64,000 nt of DNA from Proteus hauseri ATCC 700826 (GCF_001654965.1 NZ_LXEV01000034.1:1-64000), one strand, 5' to 3'. Positions 19,668-31,965 are shown, counted from the first letter of the stretch. The notes: generated by a model not told the origin, from the sequence alone. Translations and numbers: made by a program.

Positions 19668-22571
19668 ATGCCTTTTACTCTTGGTCAACGTTGGATTAGC
19701 GATACAGAAAGCGAACTTGGGCTCGGTACTGTTGTGGCAATTGATGCCCGTATGGTTACCCTACTTTTCCCTGCATGCGGAGAGAACCGTCTTTATTCTC
19801 GTCACGACGCCCCAATTACGCGGGTGATGTTTAATGCAGGAGATACCGTCACCAGTCACGAAGGCTGGAAGCTGATGATCGATAACGTTGAAGAGGATAA
19901 CGGTCTACTCATCTATCAAGGTGTTCGTCTCGACACTGAAGAAACAACACAATTGCGTGAAGTGTTCCTCGATAATAAATTGACCTTTAATAAGCCTCAA
20001 GACCGCTTATTTGCTGGGCAAATTGATCGTATGGATCGCTTTGCACTACGCTATCGCGCTCGTAAATTTATGAGCGAGCAATTTAAACAAGCACAAAGTG
20101 GTTTGCGCGGTATTCGTGCCAGCCTTATTCCTCATCAACTTTATATTGCCAACGAAGTGGGTAAACGACATAACCCACGTGTGTTATTGGCAGATGAAGT
20201 AGGTTTAGGTAAAACCATTGAAGCAGGTATGATAATCCACCAGCAGTTAATGGACGGTCGTGCTGAACGCGTACTCATTATCGTACCAGAGAGCTTACAG
20301 CATCAATGGTTAGTTGAAATGTTACGTCGTTTCAACCTGCGTTTTTCACTGTTTGATGATAGCCGCTATAGCGAATCGCTGCTTGATAGCGATAACCCAT
20401 TTGAAACTGAGCAGATGATTATTTGCTCGTTAGATTTTGTGCGCAAAAACAAACAACGTTTTGAGCATCTCGTTGAAGCAACATGGGATATGTTGGTGGT
20501 TGATGAAGCGCATCACCTTGTGTGGAGCGAAGAAGCACCAAGCCGTGAATATCAAGTAATTGAAGAGTTAGCAGACTCAATTCCATCTGTGCTGTTACTC
20601 ACCGCAACACCGGAGCAATTAGGGCAAGAAAGCCACTTTGCACGCTTACGTTTACTTGATCCTAACCGCTTCCACGACTACAACGAGTTTATTAGTGAGC
20701 AACAAAAATATCGCCCTGTTGCTGACGCGGTGACTATTTTACTGTCTGAAGACGATTTAAGTGTCGAGCAACAAACTATCATTAGTGAAATGATCAGCGA
20801 ACAAGATATTGAGCCGCTGCTTAAAGCGGCCAATACCAAAGGTGATGATCGTACTCAATCACGCCAAGAGCTTATTCATATGCTAATGGATAGACACGGT
20901 ACTGGCCGTTTGCTATTCCGTAATACCCGTTCTGGCGTTAAAGGTTTCCCTAATCGTTTACTTCATGCGATAAAAATGCCGTTGCCGACACAGTATCAAA
21001 CAGCCATTAAAGTTGCTGAGATTATGGCTGCGAAAAAAAGCATTGAAGTTCGTGCAAAAGAGATGCTTTACCCTGAGCGTATTTACCAAGAGTTTGAAGG
21101 TGAAAATGCGACTTGGTGGAACTTCGACCCACGTGTTGAGTGGTTGCTGGGCTTTTTAACTGCAAATCGCCATGAAAAAGTACTGGTTATTTGTGCTCAA
21201 GCTGCAACAGCGCTGCAATTAGAACAAGTATTACGTGAGCGTGAGGCTATTCGTGCCGCAGTGTTCCACGAAGGTATGTCATTACTTGAACGTGACCGTG
21301 CCGCGGCATATTTCGCCTCTGAAGAAGAAGGGGCTCAAGTCCTATTATGTTCTGAAATTGGTTCTGAAGGTCGCAACTTCCAGTTTGCAAATCAACTGGT
21401 GATGTTCGATCTTCCTTTCAATCCTGATTTATTAGAACAACGTATTGGTCGTCTAGATCGTATTGGTCAAAACCGTGATATCGATATCAGCATTCCTTAC
21501 CTTGAAGGTACTGCGCAATCTGTTTTACTTCGCTGGTATCACGAAGGCTTAGATGCTTTTGAACACACTTGCCCAACAGGTCGTACAATTTATGATAATG
21601 AATACAATGCGTTAGTTAATTATCTTGCTCAACCTAATGAACTTGCTGATTTTGATGAGTTTATTGCGTCTTGCCGTAAACAGCACGATGACATGAAGCT
21701 CAAATTAGAACAAGGCCGTGACCGTCTATTAGAAATGCACTCTAATGGTGGTGAGAAAGGTGTTGAGTTAGCAGGTAAAATTGCAGCACAAGATAACGAT
21801 CCTGAACTGGTTAATTTTGCACTTAATCTCTTTGATATTGTTGGCATCAATCAAGAAGATCGCAGTGATAGTCTGATCATATTAACGCCATCTGATCATA
21901 TGTTAGTCCCTGATTTTCCTGGATTACCACAAGATGGCTGCACAATTACCTTTGATAGAGAGCAAGCGCTATCTCGCGAAGATACTCAATTTATTAGTTG
22001 GGAACATCCGATTATTCGCAATGGCTTAGACTTAGTGCTCTCTGGCGATACAGGAAGTTGTGCCGTTTCTTTGCTGAAAAACAAAGCGCTACCAGTAGGA
22101 ACATTATTAATTGAGCTAATTTATGTTGTAGAAGCTCAAGCGCCTAAGCATCTGCATTTGAGCCGCTTCTTACCGGCAACGCCAGTTCGCTTATTGCTCG
22201 ATTTAAAAGGCAACAACCTTGCTTCTCAGGTTGAGTTTGAAAGCTTTAACCGCCAATTAAATGCGGTTAATCGTCATACATCAAGTAAATTGGTTAATGC
22301 TGTACAAAGTGAAGTTCACCATGTACTGAAATCCTCTGAACCACTAATGGAAACAGAAGCGACAGCGCTAATTAGCAAAGCAAAAGCACAAGCAGACCGT
22401 GTATTAACACATGAACTTTCTCGTTTAGCTGCATTGCGTGCTGTTAACCCCAATATTCGTGATGATGAAGTTGAAGCCATTGAAAATGAGCGCACGCATA
22501 TTCTGAATCACTTAGATGAAGCAACATGGCGCTTAGATGCTATTCGCCTTATTGTTGTTACCCACCAGTAA
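19668..22571 (+). CDS. rapA: RNA polymerase-associated helicase-like ATPase RapA (HepA)
   Basis: 967 residues from [12 protein letters not shown], matching E. coli RapA (968). A Swi2/Snf2 translocase that binds core RNA polymerase and promotes its recycling. The N-terminal Tudor-like region precedes Walker A DEVGLGKT, the DEAH box VVDEAHH and helicase C motifs such as [12 protein letters not shown] and [11 protein letters not shown]. An in-frame ATG lies 21 nt upstream, but the family starts at MPFTLG. A terminator follows, then rluA. Confidence 0.96.
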   Translation: MPFTLGQRWISDTESELGLGTVVAIDARMVTLLFPACGENRLYSRHDAPITRVMFNAGDTVTSHEGWKLMIDNVEEDNGLLIYQGVRLDTEETTQLREVFLDNKLTFNKPQDRLFAGQIDRMDRFALRYRARKFMSEQFKQAQSGLRGIRASLIPHQLYIANEVGKRHNPRVLLADEVGLGKTIEAGMIIHQQLMDGRAERVLIIVPESLQHQWLVEMLRRFNLRFSLFDDSRYSESLLDSDNPFETEQMIICSLDFVRKNKQRFEHLVEATWDMLVVDEAHHLVWSEEAPSREYQVIEELADSIPSVLLLTATPEQLGQESHFARLRLLDPNRFHDYNEFISEQQKYRPVADAVTILLSEDDLSVEQQTIISEMISEQDIEPLLKAANTKGDDRTQSRQELIHMLMDRHGTGRLLFRNTRSGVKGFPNRLLHAIKMPLPTQYQTAIKVAEIMAAKKSIEVRAKEMLYPERIYQEFEGENATWWNFDPRVEWLLGFLTANRHEKVLVICAQAATALQLEQVLREREAIRAAVFHEGMSLLERDRAAAYFASEEEGAQVLLCSEIGSEGRNFQFANQLVMFDLPFNPDLLEQRIGRLDRIGQNRDIDISIPYLEGTAQSVLLRWYHEGLDAFEHTCPTGRTIYDNEYNALVNYLAQPNELADFDEFIASCRKQHDDMKLKLEQGRDRLLEMHSNGGEKGVELAGKIAAQDNDPELVNFALNLFDIVGINQEDRSDSLIILTPSDHMLVPDFPGLPQDGCTITFDREQALSREDTQFISWEHPIIRNGLDLVLSGDTGSCAVSLLKNKALPVGTLLIELIYVVEAQAPKHLHLSRFLPATPVRLLLDLKGNNLASQVEFESFNRQLNAVNRHTSSKLVNAVQSEVHHVLKSSEPLMETEATALISKAKAQADRVLTHELSRLAALRAVNPNIRDDEVEAIENERTHILNHLDEATWRLDAIRLIVVTHQ

Positions 22572-22581
22572 GTATACTGAC

Positions 22582-22610
22582 AACGGGGAGTCTGCACTCC
22601 CCGTTATTTT
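22582..22610 (+). terminator. Terminator between rapA and rluA
   Basis: AACGGGGAGT / ACTCCCCGTT with a 4-nt loop followed by ATTTT, 10 nt after the rapA stop and just before rluA. A strong GC-rich stem. Confidence 0.75.
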
Positions 22611-22624
22611 GTGAGATATCCACC

Positions 22625-23278
22625 ATGATGGAAGTTTATAACCCACCAACAGACCCTTGGTTACATGTTCTTTATCAAGATGAACATATTATTGCTGTTA
22701 ATAAACCAAGTGGATTACTTTCTGTACCGGGTAAAGCACCAGAACATCACGACAGCATTATGTCTCGTATTAAAGCGGAATTTCCTGACGCTGAATCAGT
22801 GCATCGCCTTGATATGGCTACAAGTGGTGTGATGGTTGTGGCATTAAATAAAGCGGCAGAGCGAGAACTGAAACGCCAGTTTCGTGAGCGCGAACCGAAA
22901 AAAACCTATATCGCACGCGTATGGGGTCGGCTTGAAAAAGAAGAAGGATTGGTGGATTTACCATTGATTTGTGATTGGCCAAATAGACCAAAACAAAAGG
23001 TATGTCATGAAACTGGAAAAGCTGCACAAACGTTTTATGAAGTGCTGGAATATGAAGAGAATGCAACTCGCGTAAAGTTATCACCCATTACGGGGCGTTC
23101 TCATCAATTGCGGGTACATATGCTGGCGTTGGGTCATCCTATTTTAGGAGATCGTTTTTATGCTCACCAGCAGGCAAGAGTGATGGCACCTCGCCTGCAG
23201 TTACACGCTCAAGAGTTATTCATTACGCATCCAGCATTCCATACGCCGATACATTTTGAATGCCTTGCAGATTTTTAG
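22625..23278 (+). CDS. rluA: Dual-specificity pseudouridine synthase RluA (23S rRNA / tRNA)
   Basis: 217 residues starting MMEVYNPP, like the 219-residue E. coli enzyme, which modifies 23S rRNA U746 and U32 of some tRNAs. The catalytic motif HRLDMATSG holds the nucleophile Asp at about residue 63. Further family blocks are NKPSGLLSVPG, DLPLICDWPNRPKQKV and GRSHQLRVHM. The open frame extends about 33 codons further upstream, but that part crosses the rapA end and the terminator, so the start at 22625 is preferred. Confidence 0.95.
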   Translation: MMEVYNPPTDPWLHVLYQDEHIIAVNKPSGLLSVPGKAPEHHDSIMSRIKAEFPDAESVHRLDMATSGVMVVALNKAAERELKRQFREREPKKTYIARVWGRLEKEEGLVDLPLICDWPNRPKQKVCHETGKAAQTFYEVLEYEENATRVKLSPITGRSHQLRVHMLALGHPILGDRFYAHQQARVMAPRLQLHAQELFITHPAFHTPIHFECLADF

Positions 23279-23284
23279 CTTCTG

Positions 23285-23377
23285 TCACGAAACTAAAACG
23301 GTCACCGAACTTAGTGAAGCAAGGAGCAAGCAAAGCGCTAATCCCATAACCCCAACAAGAACACGGACGTTTGACAT
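23285..23377 (-). CDS. Possible 30-residue hydrophobic small protein
   Basis: A short open frame starting MSNVRVLVGVMGLALC and ending SVTVLVS. It is almost entirely Val/Leu/Ala/Gly/Ser and would form a single membrane span. It has a good ribosome-binding site (AAGGAA, 8 nt before the ATG), so it may be a genuine small membrane protein. It lies in the rluA-djlA gap on the djlA strand, its stop only 7 nt from the rluA stop. I do not recognise the family. A leader peptide is unlikely because no gene follows on that strand. Confidence 0.4.
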   Translation of the reverse strand: MSNVRVLVGVMGLALCLLLASLSSVTVLVS

Positions 23378-23523
23378 TGATTCAGTTCCTTTTTTAAGAG
23401 AAGAGTGAATGAAATAATTAAATTTCATTTATATTTTACCGTGATAAATAATAAACTCAACTTAGTCTAAGTTATCTCTATCACGGAATAATTCTCTCTT
23501 TTCTCATCTTCATTTACAAGATA

Positions 23524-24324
23524 TTAACGAAATCCTTTTTCTTTTTTAATCAAATCGTAAGCTACTTGTATAGATTGTGCTTTTTGTTTTGCAATTTCCA
23601 TCATTTCAGGTGGTAAACCTTTTGCAACTAACTTGTCAGGATGATGTTCACCCATCAGTTTTCTATAAGCTCTTTTTATCGTTTTAACATCATCACTCTC
23701 TTTAATACCGAGGACTTTACAAGCGTCAGATAGCGTTGGGCCTTGAGATGTTTGTTGATAAGCGTTGCCATTTTGATAATGGAAATTTTGGCCAGCCTGC
23801 ATCATTGCTAATATATGTTCAAAATGTGCGCGCGAAAATCCAAGCTCATCAATAATGATAAACAGCATTTTTCTCTCGTTCGGATGGAGTTCTCCATCTG
23901 CAAATGCCGCTTGTAACTGAATTTCCAGAAACATCTGAAGCAAGTCACTGCGACCGACACAACTTTGTCTGACTCGTTGTAATGTTGCACGTAACGGAAA
24001 ATCAAATGCTTTACCTTCTCTAAAGGCTTGTTGCGCGGCTTGACGAGCTGCACCATGCAAATTCATTCTATCCATTAGACGACTAGCAAGTGTGATATCT
24101 GTTTGTGTAACGCGCCCTTTTGATTTTGTAAGATGTCCAAGCACTTGAAATGTCGCAGCAAAGAAAAATGCTTGTCTATCACGAGTAAAACGCCCGCCAT
24201 TGCCTAATTTACTTCTTTGCACATCGTAAAGATGACCAAGAAAAACACCAATGACAATTCCCCAAAAGCCCACACCAGCAAAGCTACCAATGATAAGGCC
24301 TAATAATTTTCCCCAATAGCGCAT
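23524..24324 (-). CDS. djlA: Membrane-anchored DnaJ-like co-chaperone DjlA
   Basis: 266 residues (E. coli 271). An N-terminal membrane segment (about 7-28) of the Gly-rich DjlA type precedes a TerB-like central region ([16 protein letters not shown]). A J domain occupies the last about 70 residues with the HPD motif (GEHHPDKLV) and the typical [13 protein letters not shown] start. It stimulates DnaK ATPase at the inner membrane; in E. coli it affects colanic acid signalling. It is transcribed divergently from lptD, as in E. coli. Confidence 0.95.
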   Translation of the reverse strand: MRYWGKLLGLIIGSFAGVGFWGIVIGVFLGHLYDVQRSKLGNGGRFTRDRQAFFFAATFQVLGHLTKSKGRVTQTDITLASRLMDRMNLHGAARQAAQQAFREGKAFDFPLRATLQRVRQSCVGRSDLLQMFLEIQLQAAFADGELHPNERKMLFIIIDELGFSRAHFEHILAMMQAGQNFHYQNGNAYQQTSQGPTLSDACKVLGIKESDDVKTIKRAYRKLMGEHHPDKLVAKGLPPEMMEIAKQKAQSIQVAYDLIKKEKGFR

Positions 24325-24754
24325 ACACTCCTCAAATCGTCAATGCCCTGCTCACAAATTTGCATTATCATACTATTCATTTGCTTTCACACCTAACGCC
24401 AAGCCGACATCAAATAGAAATTTTCTTAAAATAAGCGAAATCCCCCTTTCTCTTTATACAGAGATAATGCTGTTTTCGTTTAAATTGTGTTAAAGTAAAA
24501 TGAGTGACCAAACGAATAACCTTAGCGTTGTTATACAGCATTAAATACCGCACAAGCGCGGTGTTTTTTTGTTTCTAATAAAGCTATTAACCTATTTCAA
24601 CACAGAAACATCGAAAAAATGAGGTTAACGCCATTTTTTCGGTTACCGTTAGAACAATGTTCAGGACGTCGGGCTGATGTCGCGTAACTCCCTGCGTTAG
24701 TTTCTGGCTGTTTAGCAGTAAGAAGCCACTGATGACGGAAGCACATAAATACTT
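24325..24754. other. djlA-lptD divergent intergenic region
   Basis: 430 bp between divergent genes, expected to carry both promoters. I recognise only the terminator-like hairpin at 24547-24570. Just upstream of it a 14-codon frame, ATG at about 24500 reading MSDQTNNLSVVIQH, ends at TAA directly before the stem. It has no convincing ribosome-binding site. A short transcript ending at this hairpin is possible but unproven. I found no clear sigma-E promoter for lptD. Confidence 0.5.
24547..24570 (+). terminator. Terminator-like hairpin upstream of lptD
   Basis: ACCGC / GCGGT with a 6-nt loop followed by GTTTTTTT on the plus strand. No annotated gene ends here on that strand, so it would end a short leader transcript or a small RNA. 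Confidence 0.5.
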
Positions 24755-27130
24755 ATGAAAAAAAGTTATCCCACACTGCTGGCCACCTTGGTTTGGGCCA
24801 CAATATATGGTCAGCCTGCTTATGCTGATCTTGCCTCTCAATGCCTGCTGGGAGTTCCTGTTTATAACAAACCTCTCGTAGAAGGTGATCCTAATAAGTT
24901 ACCAGTCACTATTAAAGCTAATGATATGCAAGGGGAATACCCGCGTATGGTTAGATATAAAGGTGATGTAGGTATTACACAAGGCAACCAAACTCTCAGT
25001 GCTGATAGTGTTGAATTAACACAGACTGAGGGTGAAGTACCATTAAGAATGGTAACGGCAACGGGTAATGTGTCTTACGATGATCCACAAATCATCTTAA
25101 AAGGCCCTCGTGCTTGGTCTAATTTAAACAATAAAGACACCGATATTGAAGAAGGTGATTACCAAATGGTTGGCCGTCAAGGCCGTGGTTACGCAGATAA
25201 AATGCAAATGCGTGGAGAAAACCGCTATACCATTATGGATAAAGGAATGTTCACCTCTTGTTTACCTGGTGATGATAGCTGGAGTGTTTTAGGTTCAGAA
25301 GTCATCTTAGACCGAGAAGAACAAGTTGCTGAAATCTGGAATGCACGTTTTCGTGTCGCAAATGTGCCGATTTTTTACAGCCCATATCTTCAACTTCCTA
25401 TTGGTGATAAACGTCGCTCAGGTTTTCTTATTCCAAACGGAAGTTATTCTCGTAGTTCTGGTTTTGAATTTTTACTGCCTTATTACTGGAATATTGCCCC
25501 TAATTACGATGCAACCATTACCACCAACTATATCAGTCGCCGAGGCTTAAAATTAGATAATGAATTCCGTTATTTAACCACGCCAGGAAGCGGTACTATT
25601 GCAGTTGACTGGATAAATCACGACACACAGTATAATAAAGACAAAAACGAAGCGAATGCAGGCTATCTACCTCGTGATTCTGCAAGTCGTTGGTTATTTT
25701 ACTGGGGTCATAATGGCGTAATGAATAACGTCTGGCGTTTTAATATCGATTACACCAAAGTAAGCGATAATAAATACTTCACCGATTTTACCTCGCAGTA
25801 CGGTAATACCACTGACGGTTACGCAACACAAAAATTCAGTACGGGTTATGCACAGCAAAATTGGAATGCCACACTCACCACGAAACAATTTCAGATTTTC
25901 TCTGAAAATAGAAATGCCAAGGCATACCGTGCAGAACCACAACTTGATCTTAATTATTACAAAAACGATATTGGTCCATTTGATTTTCGTACCTACGCTC
26001 AATTTGTCCGTTTTACTAGCGTAGGCGACAATACTCCTGAGGCAAATCGTTTCCACATCGAACCTACCGTTTCATTACCACTCTCAAATGGTTGGGCAAG
26101 CTTTAATAACGAATTAAAGCTAATGGCCACTCATTACGACCAAGATATTCCTGATGCTTACAAAGAAAAATACGGGGATGTATTAAAAGATAATGTTAAC
26201 CGTGTACTGCCCCAATTTAAATCTGATGCGAAAGTGGTTTTTGAGCGCCAGTATAGTCAAGGCGATATCACACAAACTTTAGAACCTCGCGTTCAATATC
26301 TTTATGTTCCTTATAAAGATCAAACCAATATCAATAACTTTGACTCGTCACTACTGCAATCAAACTACAATGGTTTATTTCGCGACAGAATGTATGGCGG
26401 CTTAGACAGAATTGCCTCTGCAAACCAATTAACTGCTGGGGTAACTTCGCGTTTTTATGATAGCGAACTGGTTGAACGTTTTAACGTTTCTGTGGGTCAA
26501 ATCTACTTCTTTGAGCGACCAAGAACAGGCCCTTCATCAAAAATTAATGAAATTATTAATAGTAAAGATGAATCAGGCTCTATGGTTTGGGCGGGTGATG
26601 CTTACTGGCGTATCTCTGATGAGTGGGGTATGCGAGGTGGATTACAATATGACCGCCGCTTAGGTAGTGTGTCTATGGGTGATGCGATTATGGAATATCG
26701 TAAAGATAGCGACCACCTTCTACAGTTAAACTATCGTTATGTAGACCGTGATTATATTCAAGCAACTCGTATTCGTACCCTTGAAGATTCACAGAACAAT
26801 TGGCTAAAAGATTACCAAAAAGGAATTTCTCAAATCGGTGTGGTGGGAAGTTGGCCATTAGCTGAACGCTGGGGACTGGTAGGCTCCTATTACTTTGATA
26901 CCAAAGAATCAGAGCCTGTTAGCCAAATGGTTGGTATACAATATAATACCTGTTGTTGGGCCGTAAACGTCGGTTATGAACGCAAAATTGTTGGCTGGAA
27001 AGTAGACCACAGCGATATCGATAATAAATGGTCTGTCAATGTGGAACTCAGAGGCCTAAGTAACAATCATAGTTTGGGTAGCCAGAAAATGCTTGAACGC
27101 GGTATCTTACCTTATCAAAGAGCATTCTGA
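24755..27130 (+). CDS. lptD: LPS-assembly outer membrane protein LptD
   Basis: 791 residues (E. coli Imp/LptD 784). A signal peptide of about 24 residues ends PAYA|D. An OstA-like N-terminal jellyroll (about 45-170) is followed by a large beta-barrel. The cysteines forming the essential inter-domain disulfides are conserved: C30 near the mature start, one in the FTSCLPGDD segment, and the pair in YNTCCWAV near the C-terminus. It inserts LPS into the outer leaflet with LptE. First gene of lptD-surA-pdxA-rsmA-apaG-apaH. Confidence 0.97.
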   Translation: MKKSYPTLLATLVWATIYGQPAYADLASQCLLGVPVYNKPLVEGDPNKLPVTIKANDMQGEYPRMVRYKGDVGITQGNQTLSADSVELTQTEGEVPLRMVTATGNVSYDDPQIILKGPRAWSNLNNKDTDIEEGDYQMVGRQGRGYADKMQMRGENRYTIMDKGMFTSCLPGDDSWSVLGSEVILDREEQVAEIWNARFRVANVPIFYSPYLQLPIGDKRRSGFLIPNGSYSRSSGFEFLLPYYWNIAPNYDATITTNYISRRGLKLDNEFRYLTTPGSGTIAVDWINHDTQYNKDKNEANAGYLPRDSASRWLFYWGHNGVMNNVWRFNIDYTKVSDNKYFTDFTSQYGNTTDGYATQKFSTGYAQQNWNATLTTKQFQIFSENRNAKAYRAEPQLDLNYYKNDIGPFDFRTYAQFVRFTSVGDNTPEANRFHIEPTVSLPLSNGWASFNNELKLMATHYDQDIPDAYKEKYGDVLKDNVNRVLPQFKSDAKVVFERQYSQGDITQTLEPRVQYLYVPYKDQTNINNFDSSLLQSNYNGLFRDRMYGGLDRIASANQLTAGVTSRFYDSELVERFNVSVGQIYFFERPRTGPSSKINEIINSKDESGSMVWAGDAYWRISDEWGMRGGLQYDRRLGSVSMGDAIMEYRKDSDHLLQLNYRYVDRDYIQATRIRTLEDSQNNWLKDYQKGISQIGVVGSWPLAERWGLVGSYYFDTKESEPVSQMVGIQYNTCCWAVNVGYERKIVGWKVDHSDIDNKWSVNVELRGLSNNHSLGSQKMLERGILPYQRAF

Positions 27131-27207
27131 TGTTATCAGACTACGAAATTGGCTGAATAAATATGTCACCCCGCAACAAGATGCGGAAAACACATAATGG
27201 GAAACTT

Positions 27208-28518
27208 ATGAAAAATTGGAAAACGCTGTTTATCGGCTTTATGATCACAGTCGGTGCAGCCACCAGCTCAACAGCATTTGCTGCACAAGAATTAAACCGC
27301 GTATCTGCTGTGGTAAATAATGGTGTCGTTTTAGAAAGTGACGTCAATAGAATGCTACAAACCGTGAAGATGAACGCAAAAAATGCAGGTCAAGAAATGC
27401 CTGATGAGCAAGTTCTTCGCCAACAAATTTTAGAGCGTTTAGTCATGGATAACATCATTTTGCAAATGGCCCAACAAATGCAAATTGATATTCCAGAAGC
27501 TGCTGTTGAATCAACCATTAAAGGCATTGCTGCTGAAAATAATGTTTCATTTGAAAATCTGAAAAAACGCCTTGCTGCAGATGGCATTTCTTATAACGAT
27601 TATCGTCAAGATATTCGTAAAGAAATGATGCTTGCTGAAGTTCGTAATAATGAAGTACGCCGCCGCATTACTATTTTACCTCAAGAAGTTGATTCTTTAG
27701 CCAAACAAATCGAGAACCAAAGTAGTCAAAGTGTTGATCTAAATCTTAGCCATATCTTAATTCCATTATCAGAAAATCCGGCTCCAGCTGAAATCGAAAA
27801 AGCAAAACAAGTTGTGGCTCGTATTATGAATCAAATTAAAAGTGGTGCTGATTTTGGTAAATTAGCCGCAACCTATTCTGCCGATCCACAAGCACTCAAT
27901 GGCGGTAATATGGGATGGGCATCTATTGATGAATTGCCAACGCTTTTCGCTAAAGAGCTCGCTAACGCCCAAAAAGGTGAAATTGTAGGGCCGATTCATT
28001 CTGGTGTTGGTTTGCATATCATCAAAGTTAATGATGTGCGTGGTGGTTCAAAAACTATTTCTGTTACCGAAGTTAAAGGCCGCCATATCCTGCTAAAAAG
28101 CTCACCAATTATGAATGATGAGCAGGCTTACGCAAAATTACAGCAAATTGCAGCAGATATTCGTAGCGGAAAAATAAGCTTTGCTGATGCCGCTAAAGAA
28201 TATTCTGAAGATCCAGGTTCCGCATTACGTGGTGGTGATTTAGGATGGTCGATGCCTGATGTTTATGATCCCGCATTCCGCGACGCCTTAATGCGTTTAA
28301 ATAAAAATGAAATGAGCCAACCTGTTCGCTCAAACTTTGGCTGGCATCTAATTGAACTAGAAGACACTCGTAGTGTTGATAAAACAGATGCAGCAAATAA
28401 AGAACAAGCTTACCGTTTACTCTTTAATCGTAAGTTTAGTGAAGAGGTTCAAAACTGGATGCAAGAATTGCGTGCAGGGGCTTATGTACAAATTATGAAC
28501 GACAATAATGCAAACTAA
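27208..28518 (+). CDS. surA: Periplasmic chaperone / peptidyl-prolyl isomerase SurA
   Basis: 436 residues from [10 protein letters not shown], with a signal peptide ending about [10 protein letters not shown]. The chaperone N-domain is followed by two parvulin domains, each recognisable by LSHILIPL or GRHILLKSS, by GGNMGWAS or GGDLGWSM, and by FGWHL-type ends. It escorts outer-membrane proteins, including LptD encoded just upstream. The start at 27208 has GGGAA upstream; 15 further in-frame codons upstream are not family-like. It overlaps pdxA by 11 nt. Confidence 0.96.
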   Translation: MKNWKTLFIGFMITVGAATSSTAFAAQELNRVSAVVNNGVVLESDVNRMLQTVKMNAKNAGQEMPDEQVLRQQILERLVMDNIILQMAQQMQIDIPEAAVESTIKGIAAENNVSFENLKKRLAADGISYNDYRQDIRKEMMLAEVRNNEVRRRITILPQEVDSLAKQIENQSSQSVDLNLSHILIPLSENPAPAEIEKAKQVVARIMNQIKSGADFGKLAATYSADPQALNGGNMGWASIDELPTLFAKELANAQKGEIVGPIHSGVGLHIIKVNDVRGGSKTISVTEVKGRHILLKSSPIMNDEQAYAKLQQIAADIRSGKISFADAAKEYSEDPGSALRGGDLGWSMPDVYDPAFRDALMRLNKNEMSQPVRSNFGWHLIELEDTRSVDKTDAANKEQAYRLLFNRKFSEEVQNWMQELRAGAYVQIMNDNNAN

Positions 28519-29509
28519 GCTTAATAAACCACTTGTTATCACCCCCGGCGAACCAGCCGGGGTTGGTCCTGATCTAATCATTTCATTAGCTCAAATGAAT
28601 TGGGATCTGCCTTGGGTTGTTTGTGCAGATCCTCAATTACTGAAAATCAGAGCGCAATTATTAGATCTTCCACTTACTGTAGTCGAATACGATCCCAATA
28701 CGCCACCTTTAGTACATATCCCTAGCCAAATCTATATACTGCCAGTACCGCTGATCCATGCTGATGTTATTGCTGGCCATCTTGATGCACGTAATGGGCA
28801 ATATGTTGTAGAAACATTAGCAAGGGCTTGTGATGGATGTCTTAACGGTGAGTTTTCTGCATTAGTAACAGGGCCAGTACATAAAGGCATTATTAATGAT
28901 GCTGGCGTACCATTTACAGGACATACAGAATTTTTTGCTGATCGCAGCCACTGTGAACGTGTTGTAATGATGCTGGCAACAGATACTCTAAGAGTCGCTT
29001 TAGCTACCACACATCTCCCTTTAAGAGACGTTGCCGATGCAATAACAGGTCAGCTTCTCAATGAAATAATTACTATACTAAACCATGATTTAAAAACAAA
29101 ATTTGGTATTACATCCCCCCAAATTTATGTTTGTGGTCTTAATCCTCATGCCGGTGAAAGTGGTCATATGGGTCGTGAGGAAATTGATATAATTGAACCG
29201 GCATTAGCACAATTACGTGATCAAGGAGTTCATCTTCATGGTCCTTATCCGGCAGATACACTCTTTCAGCCTAAATATCTAGCTCATGCAGATGCGGTGC
29301 TGGCAATGTATCACGATCAAGGATTACCTGTGCTAAAATACGAAGGTTTCGGTCGTGCAGTGAATATTACCCTCGGTCTTCCTTTTATCCGTACATCTGT
29401 TGATCATGGGACAGCCCTTGAACTTGCAGGTACTAAAAGTGCAGATGCTGGCAGTTTTCGCACCGCATTAAATTTAGCCATTAATATGATACAAAATTGT
29501 AATGAATAA
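28508..29509 (+). CDS. pdxA: 4-hydroxythreonine-4-phosphate dehydrogenase
   Basis: 333 residues; a step of pyridoxal 5'-phosphate synthesis, oxidising 4-phosphohydroxy-L-threonine with NAD(P). Family landmarks are [14 protein letters not shown] at the start, [22 protein letters not shown] (metal-site His), [14 protein letters not shown] and [12 protein letters not shown] (metal-binding His residues). Its start lies inside the surA coding end, implying coupling, and it overlaps rsmA by 8 nt. Confidence 0.96.
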   Translation: MQTKLNKPLVITPGEPAGVGPDLIISLAQMNWDLPWVVCADPQLLKIRAQLLDLPLTVVEYDPNTPPLVHIPSQIYILPVPLIHADVIAGHLDARNGQYVVETLARACDGCLNGEFSALVTGPVHKGIINDAGVPFTGHTEFFADRSHCERVVMMLATDTLRVALATTHLPLRDVADAITGQLLNEIITILNHDLKTKFGITSPQIYVCGLNPHAGESGHMGREEIDIIEPALAQLRDQGVHLHGPYPADTLFQPKYLAHADAVLAMYHDQGLPVLKYEGFGRAVNITLGLPFIRTSVDHGTALELAGTKSADAGSFRTALNLAINMIQNCNE

Positions 29510-30314
29510 TAGAGTCCATCAGGGTCACTTTGCCCGCAAACGCTTCGGGCAGAACTTTTTAACCGACAGCTATATTATCGAAAGTATTGTTGAATCCATT
29601 TACCCAAAGCCAGGTGAAGCCGTTGTTGAAATCGGCCCAGGGTTAGGTGCATTAACTGAGCCAGTTGCTGCAAGAATGGATAAAATGACCGTTGTTGAAA
29701 TCGACCGCGATTTAGCTGCGCGCTTAGAGATTCATCCAACATTAAAAGACAAGCTGACCATTATTCAGCAAGATGCTATGACGATAGATTTTGCTGCACT
29801 AGCAAAAGAACGTCAGCAGCCTCTACGTGTCTTTGGTAACTTGCCTTATAACATTTCGACTCCTTTAATGTTTCACCTATTTAGTTTTGCAGATGCCATT
29901 TCAGACATGACTTTTATGCTGCAAAAAGAAGTAGTAAATCGTCTAGTTGCAGGTCATGGCAGTAAAACTTATGGTCGATTAAGTGTAATGGCACAATATC
30001 ATTGCCAGATTATTCCTGTTCTTGAAGTTCCACCTACTTCATTCAGACCCGCACCTAAAGTAGATTCAGCAGTAGTTCGCTTAATCCCTTACAAAGAAAA
30101 ACCTTATCCAGTTAGTGACTTAACGATGTTAAGTCGTATTACTGCACAAGCATTTAACCAGCGACGTAAAACACTGCGTAACAGCTTGGGTGGATTATTG
30201 GCAGCAGAAGATATGATTGCGCTTGATATCGATCCGACAGCTCGTGCAGAAAATATTTCTGTTGAGCAGTACTGCAAAGTGGCAAACTGGTTATCGCAAA
30301 AGCAAGAAGCATAA
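29502..30314 (+). CDS. rsmA: 16S rRNA dimethyladenosine methyltransferase RsmA (KsgA)
   Basis: 270 residues. Dimethylates A1518 and A1519 of 16S rRNA late in 30S assembly; loss gives kasugamycin resistance. SAM-binding motif I is [10 protein letters not shown] (about 47-56) and the catalytic motif NLPYNIS follows mid-protein. The start [12 protein letters not shown] is typical. Eight nucleotides overlap with pdxA and 25 nt separate it from apaG. Confidence 0.96.
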   Translation: MNNRVHQGHFARKRFGQNFLTDSYIIESIVESIYPKPGEAVVEIGPGLGALTEPVAARMDKMTVVEIDRDLAARLEIHPTLKDKLTIIQQDAMTIDFAALAKERQQPLRVFGNLPYNISTPLMFHLFSFADAISDMTFMLQKEVVNRLVAGHGSKTYGRLSVMAQYHCQIIPVLEVPPTSFRPAPKVDSAVVRLIPYKEKPYPVSDLTMLSRITAQAFNQRRKTLRNSLGGLLAAEDMIALDIDPTARAENISVEQYCKVANWLSQKQEA

Positions 30315-30339
30315 GAGAACACCAGAAACAGGAGGCACT

Positions 30340-30717
30340 ATGTTCACCTCATCAAAAGTGGCGATACAAGTACAAAGCGTTTACATTGAAAGTCAATCTT
30401 CACCTGATAATCAACGCTATGTCTTTGCTTACACGGTATCCATTCATAATTTGAATAAGTGTGCAATTCGCCTCCTGCGTAGATATTGGTTAATTACTAA
30501 TGCTCAAGGACATACCACTGAAGTTCAAGGTGAAGGGGTTGTCGGTGAACAGCCTTTGATTGAACCCGGAACACAATATCGCTATACCAGTGGTGCGGTT
30601 CTTGAAACGCCAATGGGCACTATGGAAGGTCATTATGAAATGATAGATGCTAATGGCCGATTATTTCAAATAGAGATCCCTGTTTTCCGTCTTGCACTTC
30701 CGACATTGATAAACTAA
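30340..30717 (+). CDS. apaG: ApaG/DUF525 protein
   Basis: 125 residues, exactly the size of E. coli ApaG, a fibronectin-III-like beta fold of unknown biochemical function. Conserved blocks are [36 protein letters not shown] and MEGHYEM. The ATG at 30340 has a near-perfect GGAGG ribosome-binding site; upstream in-frame codons run antisense-like through rsmA and are not used. Lies between rsmA and apaH, spacing 2 nt to apaH. Confidence 0.93.
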   Translation: MFTSSKVAIQVQSVYIESQSSPDNQRYVFAYTVSIHNLNKCAIRLLRRYWLITNAQGHTTEVQGEGVVGEQPLIEPGTQYRYTSGAVLETPMGTMEGHYEMIDANGRLFQIEIPVFRLALPTLIN

Positions 30718-30719
30718 TT

Positions 30720-31541
30720 ATGGCTACTTATTTAATTGGTGATGTTCATGGTTGTTACCAAGAATTACGCCATCTGCTTGATAAAGTAAATTTTGATCCT
30801 ATTCAGGATACTCTTTGGTTAACTGGCGATCTTGTTGCTCGGGGTCCTGATTCACTAGAGGTTTTGCGTTTTGTAAAAAGTTTAGGTTCTTCTCTTAAAC
30901 TTGTATTAGGTAATCATGACCTTCATCTACTTGGTGTTTTTGCAAAAATTAGTCGCAATAAACCAAAAGATAGATTGAATGAATTACTAAATGCACCAGA
31001 TATTGACGAACTAATTAATTGGCTAAGGCGCCAACCCGTGTTGCAAGTTGACGAAGAAAAAAAACTGGTGATGGCACATGCGGGTATTACACCGCAATGG
31101 GATTTAGAAACAGCAAAAATCTGTGCTCGTGAAGTCGAAGCCATATTAAGCAGTGATAGCTATCCGCTATTCATTAACTCAATGTATGGGGATATGCCAA
31201 ATAACTGGTCACCAGAACTTACAGGACTTGCTCGCTTACGCTTTAGTACTAATGCATTAACACGAATGCGTTATTGCTTCCCTAATGGTCAGCTCGATAT
31301 GATTTGCAAAGATAAGCCATTAGAAGCCCCTGCACCGTTAAAACCGTGGTTTGATTTACCAAGCCAGTTACCAGAAGGTTATAGCATTATCTTCGGTCAT
31401 TGGGCATCTCTTGAAGGCAAAGGCACACCTGATAATGTTTATGCATTAGATACAGGTTGTTGTTGGGGCGGTGATCTTACTTGCTTACGCTGGGAAGATA
31501 AGCAATTTTTTACTCAACCAAGCTTATCTACATCACAATAA
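30720..31541 (+). CDS. apaH: Diadenosine tetraphosphatase ApaH
   Basis: A 273-residue metallophosphatase of the PPP family that cleaves Ap4A symmetrically to two ADP and also decaps Np4-capped RNAs. The metal-binding motifs are GDVHGC (about 7-12), [10 protein letters not shown] and GNHDLHLL, with HAGITPQWD further on. It is the last gene of the lptD operon, as in E. coli, and faces folA. Confidence 0.96.
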   Translation: MATYLIGDVHGCYQELRHLLDKVNFDPIQDTLWLTGDLVARGPDSLEVLRFVKSLGSSLKLVLGNHDLHLLGVFAKISRNKPKDRLNELLNAPDIDELINWLRRQPVLQVDEEKKLVMAHAGITPQWDLETAKICAREVEAILSSDSYPLFINSMYGDMPNNWSPELTGLARLRFSTNALTRMRYCFPNGQLDMICKDKPLEAPAPLKPWFDLPSQLPEGYSIIFGHWASLEGKGTPDNVYALDTGCCWGGDLTCLRWEDKQFFTQPSLSTSQ

Positions 31542-31965
31542 ACATTTCTGTTTTACTCTAATTTTTTAACATAGAATACAAGCGTACAACGGCAAAGTGA
31601 ATGGCTTGTTTTCTATGCTTTTTATATCTAATGTCGTCACTTTATTCTAATAAACCATTTTTTTTCACTCAAATAATGGTAATTAATTAGTATAAAAGAT
31701 TTATTTTCTTTCTAACGAAAATAAAACCTTTAAATTCAATTAGTTATTTTTTTATCGTCGTGAATTAAGTGTCTTTTTTAAGTGTTTATAGAATAAAAAC
31801 ACTATATATGTATATATATCTCATATATTATTCTTTTAAAGCAAATTTATTAAAATATAAATAATGATTATTTAATAATAAAGCTATTTTAATTTGTTCT
31901 AATATTTTTATTAGAATATTAGAGTTACCTTATAAATATAAATGTATTAATAAAATACAAATAAT
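31542..31965. other. AT-rich apaH-folA spacer with no gene found
   Basis: About 420 bp of very AT-rich DNA between the convergent genes apaH and folA. Short TATATA runs occur around 31800-31830. No open frame with a ribosome-binding site, no tRNA and no inverted repeat beyond the terminator at its right end were seen. Confidence 0.6.

Noticed and set aside
25694-26056. A 120-codon open frame on the minus strand.
   Set aside because: It is antisense to the lptD barrel and has no family resemblance; codon-shadow artefact.
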